From assembly GCA_007258455.2 (NCBI GenBank), contig VDFB02000003.1, forward strand, positions 43,155,986 through 43,219,985: DNA of 64,000 nucleotides. The letters run 5' to 3'. Below are positions 46,521-60,037 of this stretch, piece by piece. Every line of letters begins with the position of its first letter. Positions within the stretch are counted from its first letter, which is position 1. The translations under genes and the position numbers were made by a program. Source of the DNA: Sequoia sempervirens. Taxonomy: Eukaryota; Streptophyta; Pinopsida; Cupressales; Cupressaceae. The notes under the pieces are model-generated. The model saw only the letters and a list, made by a program, of their open reading frames with translations, did not search any database and was not told where the DNA came from.

Positions 46521-48639
46521 AAAATAGGGTCCACCTTCAAAATTTGATTTATGATCTACTATTCAAGAAAAAAGCATGATGAAGTATCTATTTGTAGTTA
46601 AAATAATTTCCATATCTCCTTTTGGGTTTCACTTCCTTCTAGCCTAGTCTTCTAGAAAAGGGAAGGAGATATAAAGGTCCATAAATTTGTATATTAGATC
46701 ATGCTCAGCCAAATAGAAGACATTATACATGTAATAGTTTCCATATTAATCACTAATATAGGTCAATCTTTTCTTTTTTCCAAGTAACCATTGGGTCTTA
46801 TATAAGGCCCCACATATTGCTCTAATCTAGATTCTTTCATTACATGCAACAAAAATGAGCCATATTGACATGAATAGATGAAGAAGATGAATCCGTGTTA
46901 GGATTACTTTTGAATGACATAATTTGGGGGTTCCTTGGCCCCCAAAATCTACCATATCAACTACCAACACCAAAACCAAAAAAAGGAGAAAGTAAATAAA
47001 AATAAATGTTGAAGGGAAAACTCCAACCCAAAACCCTTGACTAGAAAGTAGAAGAAATAAGAGTAGCAAAAAAAACTAACCACACCTAATTTCTACCAAA
47101 AGGTCTCCTCAATCCATAATAGCAATGGCTCAAGCTACTGACCCCCACACACCTCTCACACCTACAAAAAATCCCCCTCAACTCAATCACAAACCATCCT
47201 CTAAATATTCTATTAAATAATACATACTGGTTTAATTGGTTGTGTTAATTAATCAACCCCTATCCAACTCATACCACTAAAAGAAAAAGAAAAAATTCCT
47301 CTAATCTCCACCATTCATTTCAAATCCAAGGAAAATTTTGGGTCCCCCAGCTTCACACATTCCTCCTCAAGCCACTCCTTTCTCATAGATGTGTGAGAAT
47401 GCAACATAGAGAAATATTGACCTTATATTTCATCTCCACCCTCCACTTACCTCCTCCACTCCTCCAACTTTCTTGTGTATCCCTTTATCCTACACTTTAA
47501 GGAAATTTCATCCCTTCATCAAGAATATCTTATCTCCTCTTGCCACTTATCAAGATTCACATCCATGCAAAGGGATGCTAGCCCTTAATTTCATCCTTCA
47601 ATATGAGCCCTCCATGTCAAAAATGAAAATTCTATTTAAGAAGGCTTACCGAAAGGATGTCATAGTACATCATTCATAGTACTTATATTCTACTGAATTG
47701 GGTAATATCAAGTAAAGAGTATCCACATTGAATTAGTACACAATCATTCAACATTGGAGCACATCAACAAGGTCAAATGGAGTTAAAATATTCTTGTTTT
47801 CTTACATTTGAATTGTTCTTTAGCTTCCATTTTTCTCTAACTGAAGGTTTATATATTGTTTGAGTTTGAGTTTTATCACTTTTTGTGTATTTAAATCCTC
47901 TTACTTTGACTCAAATTTAACATCATCAACATGAAAGCCACTTATATTTTAAATAAAAACATAAAAATAAATTTTAAAAATATAATTAAATTTCCAATTG
48001 TAATTCCAAATGTCCCCCTTAACACTTTAAATGCATTCTAACATTTCACTAAGACATTAAATTAATTTTACTAATAGAAAATAAAATGCACCTAAGAAAA
48101 TAACTAAAAAATATGCAAGAATGCAATAAAGTTACTAGGATTACATGATAGGGATCCAAAATCACACTGGAGTCAAATAAGGATTATTGGTTTCACATAT
48201 CCATCACATCATTTTATCTAAGATGAGTACTATAGGAAAACATAAATAAATAAAATATGCATATTATCTTTGATTAATCAACAACATGATTTTACCTATT
48301 CCTACACACTCAAGTCAAGCATTACACTCATCTACCCAATATGTAGTAATAGTCAAAGAAAATAGTAAAATGAACCAATATTATATAATCCACAATTTAA
48401 TATTATAATTTCAATAATGATATCATCATAGAGTATGAAAATACAAGATTTACTATTATTTAATTAATCAGTTCTTAAAAACATCCTTCAACATAAGCAT
48501 AATATCAAGACAAGAAGGATAATATAGGTAGGAAGAATAATTTTTAAATCAATTCAAAATAAACATGGGTCTTAGAGAAATCATTGCTATTTTAGTTGAG
48601 TATGCCCAAGGATATAATGAATACATTATTGAGTATGTT
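46521..48639. other. Noncoding, possible LINE 5' region then AT-rich DNA
   Basis: 46827-47069 (minus) may be the degraded LINE start. From 47100 to 48639 I see only AT-rich sequence with short chance ORFs (for example 47473-47679). Confidence 0.4.
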
Positions 48640-48644
48640 ATTTC

Positions 48645-48992
48645 TGTTAGAATTGTGAATAACACGAGACACATGATCAACCAATTAACAAAAACACCTT
48701 CCACACAAGAGAGCTACAAACAATGATTTGCTATATCCTCAACAAAAATAACTTACAAAATGAAAAGCTTTCTTAGAGTTACAATGGAGAGTGCTTATAA
48801 GAGTAAACCCTAAATAATAAAGGGATTAGATCATGACAAATGTCATCATCCTATGTGATGGGACAAAATGATCTAATAATAGCTCACTCTAGTAGCAGAA
48901 AAAATCACTAATTTTAGCTTAAGTGCATGAAGTGAAATTAGCTTATAATCAATTAAATATTAATTATTAGTTAATGCATGATTACTCTAACA
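48645..48992 (-). repeat. Copia-like LTR, left copy
   Basis: 348 bp with TGTTAG/CTAACA ends, preceded by ATTTC, the candidate target duplication. Confidence 0.75.
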
Positions 48993-49582
48993 CCCCCCTT
49001 GAGTAAAAACTTATGGAGTAGCTAAAAACCCTAAAAATTGAATACATCAAGATAAAATAATGCATGATGGGTCCTAAAAAGCAAGGCTTGATGAGGTACC
49101 CATGTACAAACAATCTAATCTCTTATAATTGGAGAAAAGGAGAAAACCTCATGGGAAAAACTCCTCTCCAAAAGGGAGAAAGGTGAATGAAGGAATAAGA
49201 AGCCTCCAAAACAATGTCCCAAAAAATAATAGGAACATGAAGAACATCGTTGAAGCATGAAGAATCCATAGACAACTGTCAAATGATGAATACTATAGTG
49301 TTGTAATGAAGAACCTCCTCTAAAAAAAATGATAATTAGCATCAAGAAGACAAGAATCTGCATGAGTTCCCCCAATGAAACTACTCAAATCAGATGGAAA
49401 ATAAAGTCAAATATCTAGAAGTTGAAGATACAAATGGCACATGAATCTACACGAGTGACCCCAACAACACTACTCAACCATGCAAGATAAAAGTAAAAAA
49501 TATAGATACCAATAGTCTGATGAACATTGATCAAGATGCAAGATGTAAGTAAAAAATAAATGCACGTGAAATTTTGATACCA

Positions 49583-49941
49583 TGTTAGAATTGTGAATAA
49601 CACAAGACATAGGATCAAACAACTAACAAAAAATGCTTCCACGCAAGAGAGCTAAAAAAAATGATTTGCTATATCCTCAACAAGAAAAAATATAGAATGG
49701 AAAGCTTTATTAGAGTTACAATGAAGGAGAGTTCTTATAAGAGAAAACCCTAAATGATAAAGGGATTAGATCATGATAAGTGTCGTCATTCTATGTGATG
49801 ATACATAATGATCTAATAATAGTTCACTCTAGTAATAGAAAAAAAACACTCCTAAGTTTAGCTTAAGTGCATGAAGTGAAATTATCTTAATAATCAATTA
49901 AATATTAATTAATTATTAGCTAATGAATGATTACTATAACA
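49583..49941 (-). repeat. Copia-like LTR, shared middle copy
   Basis: 359 bp, clearly homologous to the left copy. It is flanked on the left by the primer site and on the right by a decayed polypurine tract, so it serves as both 5' and 3' LTR. Confidence 0.75.
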
Positions 49942-50495
49942 CTCACCCTTAATTGAAATCTTAGGGAGTAGCTAAAAACCCTAAAAATTGAATGTATAAA
50001 AAGAAAAGAATGCATGATGGGTCCCAACAAATAAAGTCCTATGAGGTACCCATGTACAAACAATCTAATCTCTCAAAACTAGAGAAAAGGAGAAAAAATC
50101 ATTGGAAAAAATCCTCTCCAAAAAGAGAGAAAGGTGAATGAAGGACTAAGAAACCTCCAAAAAAATGTCCCAAAAAAGAATAGGAACATTAAGAACATCA
50201 CTTAAGCGTGAAGAAGTTGAAGACAATTGTCAAATGATTAGTTTTATAGTGTTGTAATGAAGAACCTCCTCTAAAACAGATGGTGATGAGGATCAACAAG
50301 ACAATAATCTGCATGAGTGCCCTCAACGACACTACTTGAATTAGATGGAAAACAAAGGAAAGCATTTGGAATTCAAAGATACATATGGCACATGAATCTG
50401 CATGAGTGACCCCAATGACACTACTCAACCATGCAAGATGCAAGTCAAAATATAGGTACCAATAGTCTAAAGAACATTGATCAAGTGAAAATAGA

Positions 50496-51729
50496 AGGTT
50501 GCATCCAAAAATAGGAATCCAAGACTGTCCATATGGTAAATGCTCCATCTCACCAAAATGTATGGGTAACCAACCATTGCATCCACCTAGTACATAGGAA
50601 CAAGAACTAGATACATAGATCACTCTAAAATGAAACCAATGAAGCATTAGCTCACCAATAGTAGAAATGCCATAATGTGAAAAAGGAAGATGCAATACAA
50701 GTCCACTGAAACTATGTATCACCAAGAAGCTCATGTAGGAGAACAAAGAACATCTAAACATGCACAAAAGAGTACTTGCAACTGAAAAAGGGTGTTCAAA
50801 CAAGGCACACATGCATGAGGAAAGTAACTAATATTCAATGTTGTTGTGAAAGGGACACTTACTTGAAAAATGTGTGATGGAAAAATAAATGGCCTATACA
50901 ACCCTCCCATGGCACTTTATAACATAGTGTGAGTACAAAAGGCATAATAGGATGTGTGAATCCCCAAAAAAATATGAACAATAGTGGCACTTTATCTCAA
51001 TACATCTATAAAAGAGAAAATTCTTACAAAATATGATCAATATGCCCAAATAGGAAAAAAATGCTAGAAATACACATAGAATAGCTAAAAATAAGTCAAC
51101 CCATGCAAACAAAAATTTTCCAAGAGTTAAAACGTCTAAGTAATTTTGCAAAATGTGAAGACTCAAAAAATTGAATAAAATGTACCTTGAGAAAAATATA
51201 GAAAAATGCATGGATAGTTGTGAAGAGCTCTGAAAGACCTTTCCAACACTAATGGAATCATGAAAATCAAAGAAACTGGTCAAAATTTGTGAGCTCAAGA
51301 GTGAAAACATCACATCTAACTCTGATAGGTGATAAAATGTACCAACAATAAAATCTAAAAAAAAAGCACCATTAGATAGTTCTCAGAGCAAACTTTCTAA
51401 AAATATCTCATTTTCATGATTTTGATAGCGAAAAGTTATTGCAATTTTCCCAATTCTACTTAAATTGCAAAAAAAGAAAAAAATTATCCCCCTAGGGGTT
51501 GGGCGTTGGTCGCCCATGCAACCTTGGACTAGCAAAGAGAGTGTTGGGCACTGGCATTCACTGTATGGGGTGGGTGGCTAGTGCAGAACCACTAGCAATT
51601 AGTGGGTTAACTACCTTGCCAATAGTTTGTAGGTGGCTTCAAAGGTCGTTGGTTGCACCACTGTGGTGGATGCTACGAGCGACACTATGGCGACCCACTA
51701 GCAGTTACACAACACAGTGATTTTTAGTA
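50496..51729. other. Noncoding host sequence left of E2
   Basis: AT-rich to about 51480, then a short GC-richer stretch (51490-51720) that E2 interrupts. Open minus-strand frames (50198-50812, 50894-51313) are rich in Phe/Leu/Ser, as expected of antisense A-rich DNA, and show no domain. Confidence 0.4.
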
Positions 51730-51734
51730 CTTAT

Positions 51735-53049
51735 TGTAGACATGGAAAATGTACCAATTACACTTGATCCTTATTACTAACACTGCTTCATCCTGAATCA
51801 TCTCCTTTGCTAGTTGTTTAATCGAATAATTTGTATTTGATTAAATTCATCACATTTCACCTCTTAATTAAATAAATCAAGTTTATCTAATTAAGTCATC
51901 ACCTCTTGTTAATTAAATAAATCAATTTTATTTAATTAATCCTATAGTCTATATTTAATTAAATAATTCTCTTTATTTAATTAATCTCTAAAGTCACTCT
52001 ATTAAATTAAACAAATTAACACTTATTTGATTTAATCTAACATCATCCTTCTTTAATTAAATAAATCAAATCTTTATTTAATTAAATTCTAAATCATATT
52101 CCTCTCATTTTGATTTAAATTAATCTTAAAATCTAAGTCAAAATGGTCAAATCAACTAATCTCCTAACTTAATTAATCAAATCTTGATTAATCCTAATCT
52201 TAATCCATCAAATCCTCTAGCTTTTGCAACTTGCTCATGAAAATCATTTTAATTGATTTATTAAATCTCTTTTTTCTTTCAAAAAGACATCAAAGGATGG
52301 AATATTCCTCAAATTTGAAATCTCCCCCCAAAAGTACTTGTCCATCCAACAAGGCATTAAAGGCCTCTTACATGTCCTTTAATTGAGCCAAGTGATATTA
52401 ACTCCATCTTTCATCTCATCTTTCAAGCCATCTTTTGAATTTCAAATTTCCCCCTCCTTGTGCATTGCCCAAAATGTGCTCCATCTCTCTTCAATAGCAT
52501 GTTGACAAGTGGCGCTTTATCATTGGTTTATCTTTAGTCCCACATTCATCCTATTCTTCAATCCTTTGTCCTTCTTTGTTATAAATAGAGGCCTCCTCTA
52601 TTGCATTTGATCATCCACAATCCATGTAAGATCACCATGCTCATTTGGATCCACAATTTCATCCACAACTTAGAGCAAAAGTTACTATCTTCATAATTAG
52701 AGAAAATTCATTCATTTCCATAGCATTTTTCCATCATCGTAGCTGGCTATTGCAGATTTCATCAAGGAAGCACATTGTTCATCATCATCAAGTGGATAAA
52801 TCTCCATCAAGCTTACAAGGGATTGGGAAAGGGCCATTTTCCACATCAAAATGGCACCAATTCCCCCCTGGGATTGAGAATTTGCATGCTTTGATAGTAT
52901 TTAATAGCTTTTCTTTGTTTGTTCTTCATCTATTTCCTATTTTGAGCATTGTATATGAATTGCATGGGGAATCTTAGTTCTAACTTGCATATGTTCCTAA
53001 CATTGTATGTGTTCTTTGTGTTTATACAGGTCTAGGATTCGGGTTCACA
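51735..53049 (+). repeat. E2 5' LTR
   Basis: 1,315 bp. Palindromic AT array at 51815-52210. TATA box TATAAATA at 52580-52587, followed by GAGGCCTCCTC. Confidence 0.92.
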
Positions 53050-53052
53050 TTT

Positions 53053-53072
53053 TGGTGCTAGAAGGAGGGCGA
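53053..53072 (+). other. E2 primer-binding site
   Basis: TGGTGCTAGAAGGAGGG lies three bases after the LTR's CA end. It is close to the giant element's site (TTGGTACTAGGAGGG), a hint of common lineage. Confidence 0.65.
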
Positions 53073-53079
53073 ATATGAA

Positions 53080-54160
53080 TTTTTTAACATGTTTTTAAAA
53101 AAATTCTATGGTTTTTTGTTAACTTTTTTGCCTACATGAAACTGCACCGCTATTATTCCAATGGCTCCATACAGTGACGCTACTAGTCCAGAGGTGCCAT
53201 ACAGCAACGTTGCAAACTCCAAACTTCTTCATTGTAGTCTTCCCGCCCAAAAATTCAAATTTCTAAACTCCAACGCAGGGCTATTTCTCTGTCATTGGAA
53301 TCCCAAATTTCAAACAACTTCACTTGCCAAAATAGCACCGCAATTGTGCTCTTTGGTCCTACTGCAAAGCATCGCTATTAGTCCTAGCAATTCCATATAG
53401 TGTCGTTGACCTCTTCAAACTGCATCGCATATGCAAACTATGTCGCTGGAGTTGGGTAAAAGGCATTAATCAATTTGATTTAACATGTGCTTTTTTATTC
53501 TGGTTGCTTTTGACTACTAACTGGTTTTTTTACCTCATTTTTTGTAGTTTAACCAGTTTTTGTAGGTTGGCTTGATCAAAGGTGAAGTAAGGAAACGAGG
53601 ACAAATACTTCTATGACATCATCATCTCATTGAATCAAGTTTTTTTAAACACTTTGGGGGAGAAATCATAATCTCTTCTAAGGATTTGCTACCTTTCATG
53701 CTTGTAAGACTCAATAGATTTCAATTTGGGTTTAAAAAGAACAAGACAAAAGGATTAAAAAGAACCTTAGGCAAACTTAATAGATTTTGTTTAAGGTTAA
53801 CAATTTAACAAGCAACTTTCACATTTCCTTTTGGTGCTTTAAAAAGGATCCAACTTTTGCTTTGAAGGTTTAAAATGAACATGTGCATCTATGTTTTTTA
53901 ATCACTTATCCAAAATAATATCATATAAAAGATGTATGCGCTTCTCTCACACCTCATGGCAATCTTGAGAATCAAAAGTCTTTTTGTGATATTAAGTTGT
54001 ATAAGTGATTACCTCCACACTTCAATTTGGATTCTAAAATTGAACAACGCTTGTGAGTGTGAGTGGACCATATCGTGTGTGTTCTCTCTTTGTTTCTCAA
54101 TGAATATTGATTGAACTACGGATGTGTTTGCTCACTTTTATTTTATCTTAGAGGGTTTTC
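53080..54160. other. E2 internal sequence upstream of leader
   Basis: Noncoding. 53150-53460 repeats a short theme (CC.TACAG..ACG / CGCTATTAGTCC) several times. Nothing else is supportable. Confidence 0.4.
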
Positions 54161-54527
54161 CTTGTGGGAAAAAGTAATCACTCTAGGGAACGACCCAACC
54201 AGGAACACGCCAAAGCCAAGCGACTTCCACCCGATATATAAGTGTGCATACTTGAGAAAAGTTCAAGTATCACAAGGATTGTTCTGACAAGAAGGGAAGC
54301 AATGGTCTCTTGTCATATGGATGAACCCCCACGAACATAATGCCTATACTAGAACCTTTTGTTTAGAAGACCAAATCCTTATCTATTTGTTGGTGCAAGA
54401 ATGGTTGTTCTAAAGCCGTCCCACATTTTTACAGCTGTTAGTAGAGATGAGAAGTAAGCCATGGGAGTTTCATGGGTATTGATGCTTGGTTGACCTGAGA
54501 AGTGTGTATCGTGGAGGGGAGCCAATG
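54161..54527 (+). ncRNA. E2 conserved structured leader
   Basis: Counterpart of the E1 leader. Hairpin 1 is ATACTTGA/TCAAGTAT (54248-54270) with a GAAAAGT loop. Hairpin 2 is CCATG/CATGG (54459-54475). The closing block CGTGGAGGGGAGCCAATG is identical to E1. No shared protein reading was found. Confidence 0.6.
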
Positions 54528-55583
54528 TGTTCAAGCATCTAATCATTTGCTAAAAGTAGGCGTAGCTGGATTTATCCAAGTGGGGATTCAAAAAATATTG
54601 TCTCAATATCCATAGGGTTGTGCATCATTTTGGAATAAAAACCACTTTGCTTGGATCTAAAACATTGGAAAACAAACATTCAACCATGATCATCAAATTT
54701 CAAACCCTTTAGAGGAAGCAAATACTTTTGAAAAAATTCAAGTGCTATTGCTTTCCCTAGGGATTCTATCCTTAGAGGCTTTTAAGTATTTGGATTTACA
54801 TCACAATTTGCTCTCACTAAAGTCAACAATAGGAAAAATTTTCCTTAAATTCCCTGATTTCCACATAATGGACCTTGTGGGATGAAAATAAATTCAGACA
54901 TTAGACATTTAGTTTGAAAAGCTAAGCAAGTCATTAACCAAGATAAAATCAATTGAACCCCACACATGTGGTTATTTTACGGTCTTTTGAGCAAACATTG
55001 ATCTTTTGGTTTGAAGTACTCTTAGGGAAAAGCATGTTCTTCAAAACCTTGGTCTTGTAAACAAGTCCCTCTTAGGTTCATTTATGATCAAAACAACCAA
55101 TCACTTCATCCATATCAAACATCAATCAAATCCCATCTCACAAGCAACTTTTAGAACCTTGGAAAAATCATTCATACTAAGACTTTTGGTAAAATCCTTC
55201 AAATCAAATCAAAATCATCTTGTTAGACTAGGTGTGTGTAGATGAATCCGTCTTCATACACAATTAAATTATCACCTTGTGGAAAAATTTATTCCAAAAC
55301 AACATCCAACCTCTTGGGGTTTATGAGTTCATTATCAAATCCAAATCAAATCCAAATCAAACCAAATCCAAATCAAAAAATCCAAAAGTCCTAAAGTCTA
55401 GTATTCCTCCAAGGTTCCTAAAAGTTCAACACCCATATCATTCACCCCTTTCATCCTTCATCTCATCATTGGTCCTAAATCCTTTAGAGGTCAACAAGGT
55501 CAAAACACAAGAAAAACATGGAATATAAACTTGATTTATACATCATGAGTGGTCTAAATTAACCAAGCCATCAAAGCCTTACA

Positions 55584-58500
55584 ATGCCAATTGAAAATCA
55601 AAACTCACATTTGTACAATCCATACATGGGATCATTATCTCCTACAAACCTCAATGGTACAACAAATGTGAGTATGCCCAATCTAAATTTTGGAACACCT
55701 TTCCCTATGGTAGATTTAAATCAAAGTCCAAACCTACAAATCTATCAACCAAAAAATCAATGCATGAATCTTCAACAAAACAACATTATCCCACCAAATC
55801 CATACATGCCAAATGTGAATAGACTAAGTACAAGTTTACCAAATGTGAACATTTCAAAACCACACTTGGAAAAATTTGGGATAGATATGTTTGTGAATCA
55901 TACAAATTTTTTTCAAAGTCCAAAAAAAATGAAAACGACTCCATGTATTGATCCAAGTCAAGGTAACACCATGCAAAATCAAAGTTACCTAAATCAAGGA
56001 AATGTGATTCCCAACCATAAAAATGTTCAATTTCAACCTATCATGCCAAATCTAAACATCATCCCAAATCAGAACATTGTCCAAAATCAATTTTTCCATG
56101 ATCCCATACAAACACCACAAGTATACATTCCAAATCTGCTTGAATAAAAACCAAATCAACTATATCAAGGGTGTCAAAATCAAAATCAAGATCAAATTTC
56201 GCGAGATCAAATTGCTACACTTACCAAAATAGTTGATTCATTGTACCAAGAGACATCTCCACCCCAAAATCAATACACTCTTTCATTGGTTAAACCATGT
56301 CATCAAAGCATTGAGTTGTATCCACAACCACATCAAGAACAATATCTCTAATGTCAAGAGGTTGGATATCAAGATCAAAAACATCTATAACAAACCCAAT
56401 CGCCACATCTTAAAGATAAATCACCACATCTCCAAAGTCAAACACCACAAGGTCAATCTAAAGTACAAATATCACAAGGTAACAAATGAAAATACACACC
56501 ACTTGGGGAACCAATCGAATCAGTCATGCAACAGTTGGTACAAGAAAATCTCATCAAAATCCCCTTTTATGAAAATTATCAAGAGCCTCAAGTTAAACTA
56601 CCAGGGTATAATGAGAAGCACCTTTGTGATTTTCACAAGATAAAGGGACACACAACATCAAATTGTATTCGACTCAAAAATATCATCCAAGACCTTATTG
56701 ATCAAAAAATAATAACTATTAGGGACAATGATCTAGATTCAACCACTAGTGATAGTAGTGACAATCCATCTACCACAATTGTTGAAAACAATGATCAAAA
56801 TCCATCCATCAATGAGCACCTTGAAGATGTTTCCACCTCATCCAATGAGATCAACTCAACATACATCAAGAGTCACTTTTTGATCATGATAAAAACCCCT
56901 CAATAATATCTAACAATGATCTATTCCAAGGAGTGTTAACATTATTTGATCCTATAATCAGCGATCCTTCCACTAATGATCATTTTGACAACACCTCTAC
57001 ATCATCCAATGAGTTAGAGGACATATCTCAAGAATTAATTCCAAAATATGATCAACATCTTTCACCAAAGTCTAGCAATGGTCCTTTCCAAGAGATATTG
57101 ACATCCTTTGACCTCATGGTTGTAGATATTGAAGAAATCCTCAACTCAAAACTTGATCCAAATTCACTCAAAGATCAAGAGGATATTGAGCCACTTCCTA
57201 TGCCTAATGAAGACATTCAAGAACCCCTTGTAAGAAATCTATCCTTTGAAACTGACCCATGTCAAGAACTTGATCCAAAGCATGTCAAAAGCAATTCCGA
57301 AATCATTCAAGATCAAGAATGCATATCTCCAAGACACTACAATGATCTAATGGACACTCTCCTAGCTATACAAGATATTGCAAATAATGATCATATCCAT
57401 ATAGCACATATTCCTACATCTACCCATGAGATGCTTACTCCTAATGGACATGTAGATGATATTCATTCAAAACAAGAGTCTTATATTCTTGATATCATTA
57501 CCAAGGAACAAGAGTCTCCTACTCTTAACATTTATACACATGATCAAGATATAGAAAAATCTAAAGACATATCAGAAATAGGTCATGAAGAGAGCTTCTA
57601 CAGAAGTTGTGAATTAGAAACATCCTATGAAGTCATATCAAAAATGAATCGTGAGGGATACTTTTTATCATCAACACCTCTTGAAGAAGCATTAAAATAT
57701 TATATTCCACAATATCAAGCCAACGATATCAATCAGGAAGTTATCCCACACATGGAGGATCCTATCACTTATGAACTTGGATCACTTACCTTTTTAAGGG
57801 AAAACTATCTTATCAATGAAGAAGCTATCACCTTTGAAGATCCATGACAAAGCAGAGAAGGATTAGCACCTTGTGTCCAAGGTAAATCATATCCTATTGC
57901 AAATAAAATGTTTCAAGAGATGAATTATCAAGGTAGAGGATTAGGCCTACATGAACAGGGTATCCTAGAACCAGTGTAGATTATCGCCAATCCCAAGCAT
58001 CAAGGCCTTGGTTATTCAACAATTAAGTGAGCTAAAAACATCAGTGATACCTCTATATTATTGGGGGAAACTTTATCTAGTGCAAGCATCAACATAGGGA
58101 GCACGAAGAATCCTTATGATGAAATTGATGCCAATACTACAACCAGCCACATCATGAATCTTCATCCACCCATCACCTTATCCAAAAATTGGGACCAACA
58201 TCAAAAGAAAGAGTTAAATCAAAGCACAAAGAATGTTACAAATCAAATACACATGGATACCAAAAAATACAAAGAAATATTATCCCTATCAAACTCCATT
58301 AGTCAAAGAAACTATGGGGAAAAATAAAAAATGGAAAAGTATCCATCAAAGATGTCCACAAAGGAAAAAGCAGGCTTCTTAAGCAACGTACAAAGTATAT
58401 CAAGCAATTGGTCCTAATTCCATGCACACTTTTGTATCCACCCATTATTGCTCATCTTCCCAAGTTTGGAGAGTCAAAGGTTCTAAACTATCAACCAATC

Positions 58501-58745
58501 CATATTTTATTCCTAAACACACTCCATCCACACCTCTACGCATGATATCTAGTTCTCACATTGACCAAGTATTGGTAGCCACCCTTCATCATAAGGATTC
58601 AAAAGGCACTCTATCGCAATATGCGCACAAAGACAAAGTTAACTCTAGTATAGCAAAGCAGATCAGGAATCTCAAAAGTTGCATTCAAGTGCATGTATCT
58701 TGGCAAAGAATTTTCTTCAAGCAGGATATCAATGGCACATCATGA
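55584..58745 (+). pseudogene. E2 gag-derived/G-patch protein, broken
   Basis: Homologous in plan to the E1 protein but interrupted by several stops and frameshifts. The first part (55584-56147) is Asn/Pro/Gln-rich. A region at 56526-56906 contains the gag-type knuckle CDFHKIKGHTTSNC (C-x2-H-x4-H-x4-C) followed by LKNIIQDLID, as in Tat/Ogre gag. An acidic region (56933-57847) ends in a stop. The G-patch-like part follows (YQGRGLGLHEQGILEPV, then a stop, then HQGLGYST; 57878-58020). The C-terminus 58422-58745 keeps VLVATLHHKDSKGTLSQYA, matching E1. The knuckle links this family to gag; E1 has lost it. Confidence 0.72.
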
Positions 58746-58877
58746 CAGAAGAATTTACATCAGCATCACTAGGTGGTTCAGCATGAGCTTAAAATCTTTC
58801 AGAAAAATCAAAAAATATAAAAATCCAAAAAAATCAGAAAAAGGATTGAAAATAGTAAAGAACAAAAATCTTCCTCT

Positions 58878-58945
58878 AGTGAAAACCACTATGGTGGCAC
58901 TTTGGACAGGTAACATGATGAAAACCTAGCAAATAGGCATCATGT
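58878..58945 (+). ncRNA. E2 AAAA-bulged double-stem hairpins (2 copies)
   Basis: Copy 1 (58878-58901): outer AGTG/CACT, AAAA, inner CCAC/GTGG, loop TATG. Copy 2 (58913-58945): outer ACATGATG/CATCATGT, AAAA, inner CCTA/TAGG, loop GCAAA. Position after the ORF and architecture match E1, with compensatory arm changes. Confidence 0.65.
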
Positions 58946-59641
58946 GTAGAATCGAGCATCTAGTGCACTAGTTCAAGTGGAAGCATCTCATCCCATCCAT
59001 AATAAACTCTAGCATTCCATCCATCTCATCCATAATAAATCCATTCATCCATAAACCATTTATCCAATCCATTTTCATCCATCTGCATTCATCTTCCACA
59101 TTATCTTGATCTTGACAAAAGTTTGTTGTACACTTTACACTTGCTTATGGTAGACATCTTGACATGAGTCATTTTCATTGATCCTATCCTACCCAACATT
59201 ATCTAAGCCATAAAGCATTATCCAAATAACCATCCCCTATCCGAGCCTGTTATCTTTTAACAAGATAATCCTTGGCATCCTTTGCATGCTTACCACATCC
59301 ATCCATCCATGGAATTCCATACATTGCTAGACACTGGGGGAAAATATGTACATCTTGCTTCGAAAACAAATCTTGATCTATATCCTCCAACTTATGTGGT
59401 GATCTGAACAGTGGAAAACATGAAATCAAATTGGTCAAAACATTTATGAGCAAGAATCCAAATCACTAGCCCATGGAATATTTTGATAGGAAGATGTTCC
59501 TTATCAAGCTTTATCTTTCATCGAACATCAATCCAAACAATCAATATCAGTTGCATCTAATTTGCACTTCAACATCACACCATTACTCAAAAAAAAAATT
59601 GTTCCAAACCAAGTTTCAAAATCCTGATCAATCACATCCAA

Positions 59642-59870
59642 TCAATCCATCATCATCTCAGGATATCCTTCCCAATCCTTGTATTGCTTAACACTATCCT
59701 TGCATTGTTGTGTATCCTCAACAATGTTATCATCATCGATCTTGATCAATCAAATCCAGTCAATCCCTCATCATCTTGGGATATCCATCCTAATCCTCGT
59801 GTTGCTTAACACTATCCTTGCATTGTTGTGTATCCTCAACAATGTTCTCATCATCAAGCCATCGATCCAA
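59642..59870 (+). repeat. ~118 bp tandem repeat in E2 with TGTATCCT hairpin
   Basis: Two copies. Each contains a perfect 8 bp stem CATTGTTG/CAACAATG around loop TGTATCCT (59703-59726 and 59821-59844), equivalent to E1's TGNRTCCT hairpins. Confidence 0.75.
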
Positions 59871-60037
59871 TCAATCAACCTTAGCTTGGTTTTCAACAAA
59901 ATTCCAAACAAATCACTGATATCATATCCATATCCAAATCGTCAAAATCATGTGAAAATCCAAAAACATTCAAAACATATCAAAAATCCAAAAACAGCTC
60001 AAAAAGTCAAAAAAAACATCAAAAACATGAAGTTGAA

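Larger units (their letters stand above)
48645..50495 (-). mobile_element. Tandem TRIM-like copia element (LTR-int-LTR-int)
   Basis: On the plus strand: LTR 48645-48992, internal 48993-49582, LTR 49583-49941, then a second internal copy 49942-~50495. LTRs begin TGTTAG and end CTAACA/ATAACA. Minus orientation is shown by a polypurine tract (CTCAAGGGGGG) at 48993 and a primer site TGGTATCAAAATTTC next to the LTR at 49583, the initiator-Met type of Ty1/copia. The internal region is about 590 bp and noncoding. The third LTR is not found. Shared-LTR tandem forms are known for TRIM elements; decay of a larger element is the alternative. Confidence 0.7.

Noticed and set aside
50198..50812. 204-codon minus-strand ORF
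   Set aside because: Overlaps the noncoding internal part of the copia-like element. Its first tandem copy (49115-49642) is broken into separate frames, and composition is that of antisense A-rich DNA.
52645..52977. 110-codon ORF inside the E2 5' LTR
   Set aside because: Broken in the 3' LTR copy (start part lost by a stop, remainder at 62546-62773), with no domain; probably chance.
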